Under the pieces are notes generated by a model that was not told the origin of the DNA, did not search any database, and saw only the letters and a list, made by a program, of their open reading frames with translations. From positions 1-60,198 of the forward strand of contig JAPORT010000132.1 of assembly GCA_026710085.1 (NCBI GenBank): a stretch of 60,198 nucleotides of DNA, read 5' to 3'. The stretch's first letter is position 1. Each line of letters opens with the position of its first letter. A program made the position numbers and the translations under genes. Below, piece after piece: positions 55,843 to 60,198 of the stretch. The stretch comes from Flavobacteriaceae bacterium (lineage in GTDB: Bacteria; Bacteroidota; Bacteroidia; Flavobacteriales; Flavobacteriaceae).

Positions 55843-56802
55843 ATGCAACCTTCGTCCTACACAAATACTGGAAACATAGATACTCGAAGCGGATTCGGTG
55901 AGGGTTTATCATATCTAGGTGAAACCCATCCACGTGTTGTAGCTCTTTGTGCCGATTTGACTGGTTCCTTAAAAATGTCTCATTTTAAAAAAACATTTCC
56001 AAGTCGATTCTTTCAAGTAGGCATTGCTGAAGCCAACATGATGGGAATAGCTGCTGGACTAACTATCGGAGGATGGATTCCGTTCACTGGAACGTTTGCT
56101 AATTTTTCTACAGGCCGCGTTTATGACCAAATTAGGCAATCCATTGCCTATTCAGGAAAAAATGTGAAAATCTGTGCATCACATGCAGGCATTACTCTAG
56201 GAGAAGATGGCGCAACCCACCAAATTTTAGAAGATATTGGATTGATGAAAATGCTACCTGGAATGACGGTGATCAATCCTTGTGACTTCAACCAAACCAA
56301 AGCAGCAACCATTGCAATCGCTAAGCATCAAGGACCTGTGTATCTTCGATTTGGCAGACCTAAGGTCCCTAATTTCACTAACTCCAATTTAGGATTTGAA
56401 ATTGGAAAAGGTCTTTTACTTGAACCTGGAAATGATATCACCATCGTGGCTACAGGACATTTGGTATGGGAATCATTACTTGCTCGAGAAGTTTTAAAAA
56501 CAAAAGGAGTTTCTGCTGAAATCATCAATATTCATACCATCAAACCGATTGATGAACAAATCATCATCAATTCTGTCCAAAAAACAAAGTGTATCATTAC
56601 GGCTGAAGAGCATAATTATCACGGTGGTTTAGGTGAAACGGTGGCTCGAATTCTTTCCAAAAGACATCCTGTTATTCAAGATTATATTGCTACTCAAGAC
56701 ACCTTTGGTGAATCTGGCACTCCTGCAGAACTGATGAAAAAATATGGACTTTCTTCTGACAATATTGTCAAGAAGTCCATTGACTTAATAAAACATAAAT
56801 AA
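55843..56802 (+). CDS. Transketolase, C-terminal subunit
   Basis: The 319-aa partner of the preceding gene carries the pyrimidine-binding domain (CADLTGSLKMSHFKKTFPSR; FFQVGIAEANMMGIAAGL with the catalytic Glu; FATF-like TFANFSTGRVYDQIRQS; SHAGITLGEDGATHQ) and the C-terminal domain (DITIVATGHLVWESLLA). It forms an alpha2beta2 transketolase with the N-terminal subunit. ATG 55843 follows that gene's TAG immediately. The outer-membrane protein gene follows one nucleotide after its stop. Confidence 0.93.
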   Translation: MQPSSYTNTGNIDTRSGFGEGLSYLGETHPRVVALCADLTGSLKMSHFKKTFPSRFFQVGIAEANMMGIAAGLTIGGWIPFTGTFANFSTGRVYDQIRQSIAYSGKNVKICASHAGITLGEDGATHQILEDIGLMKMLPGMTVINPCDFNQTKAATIAIAKHQGPVYLRFGRPKVPNFTNSNLGFEIGKGLLLEPGNDITIVATGHLVWESLLAREVLKTKGVSAEIINIHTIKPIDEQIIINSVQKTKCIITAEEHNYHGGLGETVARILSKRHPVIQDYIATQDTFGESGTPAELMKKYGLSSDNIVKKSIDLIKHK

Positions 56803-56803
56803 T

Positions 56804-57406
56804 ATGCACACTTCAAAAAGGTTTCTCATTATACTGATTATTCTCAACTTTAGTTCATTGGTAGGCTTTGCTCAAGCTTCTTATGGTTTAAGTGCTGGAG
56901 CCAAATTATCTCCAAGCAAGACTCTACCCAAAGACGTATCTTCAGAAAAGTTAAAGCAAGAAACCGTAGGATATAATATTGGAGCTTATTTTGAAACGGG
57001 AGGGGGAGGCATGTTTTATGTTCGTCCACAGTTAGGATATACATGGCATAAAGTTGAACAAGATGAATTCGAGTACAAAGAGTCTAGTTTGGAATTGCCA
57101 ATTTCTTTCGGCTATCGATTTGTACCATTTGCAAGTGCCTATGCGGGTCCAACATTCCATTATACCACGGAACAGGACATCAAAGGGATTAAATTCGACG
57201 AGTTTAAAGAAAATATCACCTATGGATTACACCTTGGAGCTCGTTTACACTTAGGCAACTTTGATCTTTCTTTAACATATCATAGAGGACTGAAAAGCAA
57301 AGAAGTTGATTTATTAGGAGAGGCCGCAGAAAAAATAGGAATTTTAGACACAAGACCAGATTACCTCATTTTAGCCTTTGCTATCAAATTGGGGCAACAA
57401 TTCTAA
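56804..57406 (+). CDS. Outer membrane beta-barrel protein (porin family)
   Basis: The 200-aa protein has a cleaved signal peptide (LIILIILNFSSLVGFAQA) and about eight amphipathic beta-strands separated by turns, ending in AFAIKLGQQF with a terminal Phe as expected for barrel assembly. It resembles the short outer membrane beta-barrel family (OmpW/PorT-like) of Bacteroidota; the precise role is unknown. Placed one nucleotide after the transketolase C-subunit, it may be cotranscribed. It converges with the FKBP gene, sharing the last 4 bp. Confidence 0.7.
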   Translation: MHTSKRFLIILIILNFSSLVGFAQASYGLSAGAKLSPSKTLPKDVSSEKLKQETVGYNIGAYFETGGGGMFYVRPQLGYTWHKVEQDEFEYKESSLELPISFGYRFVPFASAYAGPTFHYTTEQDIKGIKFDEFKENITYGLHLGARLHLGNFDLSLTYHRGLKSKEVDLLGEAAEKIGILDTRPDYLILAFAIKLGQQF

Positions 57407-58179
57407 GTGGCGTCTAAATAATCTGGAACACCATCTCCATCAGTGTCATCAGGTAGTCCATTAGAATCCCTATCGTACTCGTCTTTGCTCAAGATACCAT
57501 CCCCATCATGATCCGTTTCTTTTAACGTGTAAAGAGATACTTGAAAAACAAGCGGAGAATATTCTGGAATACCTGGAGATGAGTTCGAATAATATCCCAA
57601 ACCAGATGGAAAGAAAAAAACACCTTGGCCAAAATCATAAAAGTCGACTGTATTATCCTCATTGACTTTAAAATCTCCTGTTTTTAACAAAGAGATCCCC
57701 TCACCAAATCCTCTAATAACTCTTGTTAAATCCATCCAAATAGGGGTTAATCTTGCATCAAATTGCTTACGCGTAAGGAGTTCTCCCTTGTATGAAACAA
57801 AAGCTGAATCAGCGATATGTGGATTCATGCCACTACCTTCTCGAAGTATCAAATAATAATACTCGTAAGTGATTTCTTGATTATCTCTATGATGATATCG
57901 AATTTTTTTACTTTGCACTTGATCCATTAAGGGCGTTTTATTTGCGTTTTCACCCATAATAGTATCAATCTTCACGGAAAGATTAAAGTTTTGAGGTTCA
58001 TTTGTAAAATCTTCGTAATTGTAAAAATGAGTTTTCAAATAGCCATCTAATGCCAATTGATCCGCAATAATTTGTTCAGCAGGATCACGAGGCGGTTCAA
58101 CTTTATTCTCTTTTTCACAACCAATCGTAATAACTAAAATCGAAATGATACTAAAAATCAAATTGAGTTTTAGGGACAT
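57403..58179 (-). CDS. FKBP-type peptidyl-prolyl isomerase lipoprotein, GldI-like, with calcium-binding tail
   Basis: The 258-aa lipoprotein (signal ending SILVITIGC) has an FKBP domain: residues ~85-215 with EYYYLILREGSG, VSYKGELLTRKQFDAR and FGEGISLLKTGDF...FFFPSGLGYYSNSSPGIPEYSPLVFQVSL. This matches GldI/FKBP proteins of Bacteroidota (FFIPSxLGYG). A C-terminal extension (DHDGDGILSKDEYDRDSNGL then DDTDGDGVPDYLD) holds two or three DxDxDG calcium loops of EF-hand/thrombospondin-3 type, not usual in GldI. It probably folds secreted or outer-membrane proteins in the periplasm; the tail may give calcium dependence. GldI itself versus another periplasmic FKBP is undecided. Confidence 0.75.
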   Translation of the reverse strand: MSLKLNLIFSIISILVITIGCEKENKVEPPRDPAEQIIADQLALDGYLKTHFYNYEDFTNEPQNFNLSVKIDTIMGENANKTPLMDQVQSKKIRYHHRDNQEITYEYYYLILREGSGMNPHIADSAFVSYKGELLTRKQFDARLTPIWMDLTRVIRGFGEGISLLKTGDFKVNEDNTVDFYDFGQGVFFFPSGLGYYSNSSPGIPEYSPLVFQVSLYTLKETDHDGDGILSKDEYDRDSNGLPDDTDGDGVPDYLDAT

Positions 58180-58219
58180 TTTTTATTCTCTAAAATATTT
58201 TCGCAAGGTACGATAATCA

Positions 58220-58227
58220 TATTTTTG
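58220..58227 (+). promoter_or_regulatory. Promoter -7 element TATTTTTG for the S4-protein gene
   Basis: A perfect TAnnTTTG lies 13 nt before GTG 58241, in the 61-bp divergent gap shared with the FKBP gene. TTTC (58199-58202) is a weak -33 candidate. Confidence 0.45.
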
Positions 58228-58240
58228 TAGTACTATTTTA

Positions 58241-58618
58241 GTGTTATCAAGCGTGCGAATTGATCAGTTTTTATGGTATGTCCGAATCTTTAAAACCAGA
58301 TCATTGGCGACCATTCAATGTAAAAAAGGATTGGTGAAAGTCAATAATGTCTCGGTGAAACCTTCTTTTAAAGTCTCTCCAACTGATAGAATAAAAATTA
58401 GGAAAAACCCATGTTGGCATACCTTCCAAGTGTTAGACTTTCCAAGTTCTAGAGTGAGTGCCAAAATGGTAGGACTTTATTATCATATCCTCAATAGTCA
58501 TGACGATCAACAGATCATGAAATCGATTAAAATCATCCAATCCCCTTTACGCCAAAAAGGTGCCGGTCGCCCCACCAAAAAGGATAGAAGAAAAATCGAT
58601 TTGATCATTGAAAACTAA
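58241..58618 (+). CDS. hslR: S4-domain RNA-binding protein (Hsp15/HslR-like)
   Basis: HslR binds free 50S subunits carrying nascent chains and helps recycle stalled ribosomes. This 125-aa protein has the S4 domain at the N-terminus: RIDQFLWYVRIFKTRSLATI (residues 6-25), CKKGLVKVNN, KPSFKVSPTDRIKI. The basic C-terminal tail reads RQKGAGRPTKKDRRKID, which is characteristic of the family. The start is GTG 58241; GTG 58253 would begin directly with VRIDQFLW. It is followed by the phosphoribosyltransferase 20 nt downstream. Confidence 0.88.
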   Translation: MLSSVRIDQFLWYVRIFKTRSLATIQCKKGLVKVNNVSVKPSFKVSPTDRIKIRKNPCWHTFQVLDFPSSRVSAKMVGLYYHILNSHDDQQIMKSIKIIQSPLRQKGAGRPTKKDRRKIDLIIEN

Positions 58619-58638
58619 AATTTTAATTCTACGACATA

Positions 58639-59142
58639 ATGAGTGATCCTAAAGTTAAAATCAAAAATTTATCAGATATAAAAGCCATAACTAAAAGAAT
58701 TGCTTGGCAAATCTTTGAAGAACACTATCAGGATAAAAAGATTTTTCTAGTAGGAATAGCTCCTAAAGGGGTCAAATTTGCCAAGATGATTCAAGATTTT
58801 CTAAGGATGATTTCTGATTTACAAACTGATTTGATCGAATTAGAAATAGATAAAGTAAATCCTGCCCATTCCATTCAAATCAATCCTAAACAATATGATA
58901 TCAATTCACACCCTATTATTCTTATTGACGATGTTCTCAATTCAGGTAAAACAATGATTTATGCGGTTGGGTATTTCCTTCAAAACAGTCCTTCAAAAAT
59001 AAAAACGGCCGTTTTGGTCAATAGAAGTCATGGTGAATTTCCTGTTAAAGTAGATTTTAAAGGTCTTTCTTTATCCACTACTTCCCAAGAACACATTGAA
59101 GTGTTTTTTGAAGGAAAAACTAGCGGTATTTATCTCAAATGA
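58639..59142 (+). CDS. Phosphoribosyltransferase family protein (PyrR-like)
   Basis: The 167-aa protein carries the PRPP-binding motif IILIDDVLNSGKTMIYA (residues ~93-109) and the upstream VGIAPKGVKFAKM. Its length and C-terminal segment (KVDFKGLSLSTTSQEHIEVF) match the type I phosphoribosyltransferases annotated as PyrR/uracil phosphoribosyltransferase in Bacteroidota. In Bacillus, PyrR is an RNA-binding attenuator of pyr genes; here no pyr gene is adjacent, so regulation is speculative. It is cotranscribed with the S4 gene. Its stop overlaps an ATG opening a short truncated frame (59139). Confidence 0.8.
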   Translation: MSDPKVKIKNLSDIKAITKRIAWQIFEEHYQDKKIFLVGIAPKGVKFAKMIQDFLRMISDLQTDLIELEIDKVNPAHSIQINPKQYDINSHPIILIDDVLNSGKTMIYAVGYFLQNSPSKIKTAVLVNRSHGEFPVKVDFKGLSLSTTSQEHIEVFFEGKTSGIYLK

Positions 59143-59258
59143 TCCACATAAAACATTTAAGAATTATCGGATTTTCAATATTTCTCATCACCATTTTTTT
59201 AGATTTTCAATCAATAAGAAGATACTTGATGGAATCCAAGTCCTCTCTTTCTTTTTAA
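59139..59258 (+). other. Truncated short reading frame following the phosphoribosyltransferase
   Basis: ATG 59139 overlaps the preceding TGA (ATGA) and reads MIHIKHLRIIGFSIFLITIF followed by a short tail to TAA 59256-59258. The coupled start and hydrophobic signal- or anchor-like beginning look like the N-terminus of a former third gene in this operon, cut where the ATPase relic begins on the other strand at 59211. Confidence 0.35.
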
Positions 59259-60090
59259 ATCTTCAACTTTGACTCTCCAGTCTCCCGATACCAACCAATG
59301 ATGCATCGAGGGAATTGGAGCCCTATAACTTCCAACTGAAATACGATGAAAGATGCCTTTTTCATTTGCTGTTTCAAATAACTTTTCAGATTTTCCTAGT
59401 GTTCGTTTCTTTTGAAAAGAATCAATGATGTTTTGTCTTCTCATTGAAAGTTTTGAGTTTTATTTATCTAAGACATCAACTAAGATTTCGATCTCTTCAA
59501 TGTCAAAAGAGATCAATCTCTCTTCATAGTACTGAAAGCGTTTCCGCTTTCCATCTTTCAACACTTCGTCTAATCCCTGTCCTGTCAATGGTTTGTCATT
59601 AATTCCTTGTGACCTATGTTGTAAATAGTTCGATGCTGAACGTCCATAAGCGGAAATATGTTGAGGCCAGCCTTATGTTTGTTCACTGATTTTATGAACC
59701 CATAAATGGCATTCTATCGTTTGATCCAAACCATCATCTTTGTATGTAAAGTCTCGAATAATGTTTTTTTAGACGCTATGTCTAATGCCTCCAAATCAAA
59801 CACAACTTCATCGTCGAACCTTGAAACTCTTAATTCTTGAAAGATGTTTTGGTTTGTCCTAAGCCACCAATAGTAAAAACCAACGGTTTATTAAATCCAA
59901 CATTATGAAGTTCATCTAATACTTTTTCAACATGATTCCGTATTTCAAAACTGGCATGTAATACTTTTTTCAAATGTTGCGCTTCATCCAAAACCAATAA
60001 CGACGTTTTTTTTCCATAATATAGAGTTCTAATAACCGATTTTTCGTTCAATGAAAAATTGGCTTCAACACCAAGGCCACGCGTTCCGGC
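59211..60090 (-). pseudogene. Broken AAA+ ATPase of the same family as 13.1-14.2 kb, copy 2
   Basis: On the minus strand, collinear with copy 1: RGLGVEANFSLNEKSV (near 60080), SLLVLDEAQ (Walker B, near 59990), FTIGGLGQTKTS, SRFDDEVV, after a frame shift GWPQHISAYGRSASNYLQ, LDEVLKDGKRKRFQYYEE, and the winged-helix end RRQNIIDSFQKKR...SEKLFETANEKGIFHR. Every block aligns with copy 1 (LLVLDEAQ, LLFGGLGMTK, SRF, GWPRHIISY, YYKQR, SEKLFET). The P-loop half is missing: upstream of ~60090 the sequence changes to a ~60-bp segment shared with 14258-14318. Two or more shifts and stops are present. Confidence 0.75.
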
Positions 60091-60134
60091 CTTTCCTTAT
60101 AAACCTATCCAATTTTGTCAACCATTCTCTATTC

Positions 60135-60197
60135 AAATATCTTGAGACCTTTGCACTAAAATTTCGGCTTTCCGCTAAGATAGAGGATTTGGTCGAA
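60135..60197 (-). repeat. ~60-bp sequence shared with 14258-14318, at the window's right edge
   Basis: This is the inverted copy of the segment upstream of purK. It abuts copy 2 of the ATPase relic at the point where that relic loses its P-loop half. It may continue beyond position 60198. Confidence 0.6.
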
Positions 60198-60198
60198 A

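Noticed and set aside
1-60198. tRNA, rRNA, CRISPR arrays, riboswitches, prophage
   Set aside because: Looked for by eye on both strands (cloverleaf arms, regular direct repeats with spacers, phage gene runs); none seen. A tRNAscan/Infernal run would be decisive for small RNAs.

Overview
The window is AT-rich chromosomal DNA from a member of the Bacteroidota, probably Cytophagia- or Saprospiria-like; the sequence alone does not settle the rank. The evidence is a SusC/SusD pair with surface lipoproteins, gliding/type IX secretion genes (gldF, gldG, a gldI-like FKBP lipoprotein), a metalloprotease with a type IX C-terminal sorting domain, split transketolase genes, and promoters of the form TAnnTTTG placed very close to start codons. 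Many starts are TTG, GTG and, in one case, probably ATT. I found no rRNA, tRNA or CRISPR array.

Layout. 1-1520: relics of an IS1634-like and an ISL3-like transposase. 1.8-5.1 kb: a conserved-looking 46-aa protein, a voltage-gated K+ channel with a zinc-ribbon tail, miaA and a secreted lipase-like lipoprotein. 5.1-11.6 kb: phoH-purC on the minus strand; a SAM hydrolase-like gene (DUF62), gldF, gldG and dnaN on the plus strand. 11.6-14.3 kb: a graveyard holding an IS21-type terminal repeat, an ISL3-family relic and a broken AAA ATPase. 14.4-18.0 kb: purK-purE-M3 peptidase. 18.1-29.6 kb (minus): a glycan-type uptake locus running susC, susD, two discoidin-like surface lipoproteins, then a 1099-aa FG-GAP/UnbV lipoprotein. 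30.3-32.6 kb (minus): a cysteine-synthase-like enzyme and an alpha-oxoamine synthase, probably the sulfonolipid (capnine) pair. 33.1 kb: a BspA-like relic. 33.4-39.0 kb (minus): zinc protease, threonine aldolase, oligopeptidase B. 39.2-40.3 kb: prfB with a programmed frameshift. 40.4-44.9 kb (minus): a type IX-secreted metalloprotease and a small lipoprotein. 45-49.5 kb: a RimB-RimK fusion, small lipoprotein, dnaB, accA. 49.6-52.3 kb: two MITE-like repeats around a small membrane-protein gene, then an IS3 relic. 52.4-59.1 kb: tgt-lptG, transketolase halves, an outer-membrane barrel protein, the gldI-like gene, an S4 protein and a PyrR-like phosphoribosyltransferase. 59.2 kb to the right edge: a second relic of the same AAA ATPase family.

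Most interesting points: a run of ten G residues inside the N-terminal coding region of susC, where either a +1 or a -1 change switches the gene off (a likely phase-variation switch); the paired ~220-bp inverted-ended repeats; a prfB frameshift site using TAA rather than the usual TGA; a probable ATT start restoring the signal peptide of the secreted metalloprotease; the linked capnine-type enzymes; and two eroded copies of one ATPase family that share a ~60-bp flanking sequence. Housekeeping genes look intact, while insertion sequences and accessory genes are heavily decayed, as expected of a genome in which past mobile-element activity is being eroded.
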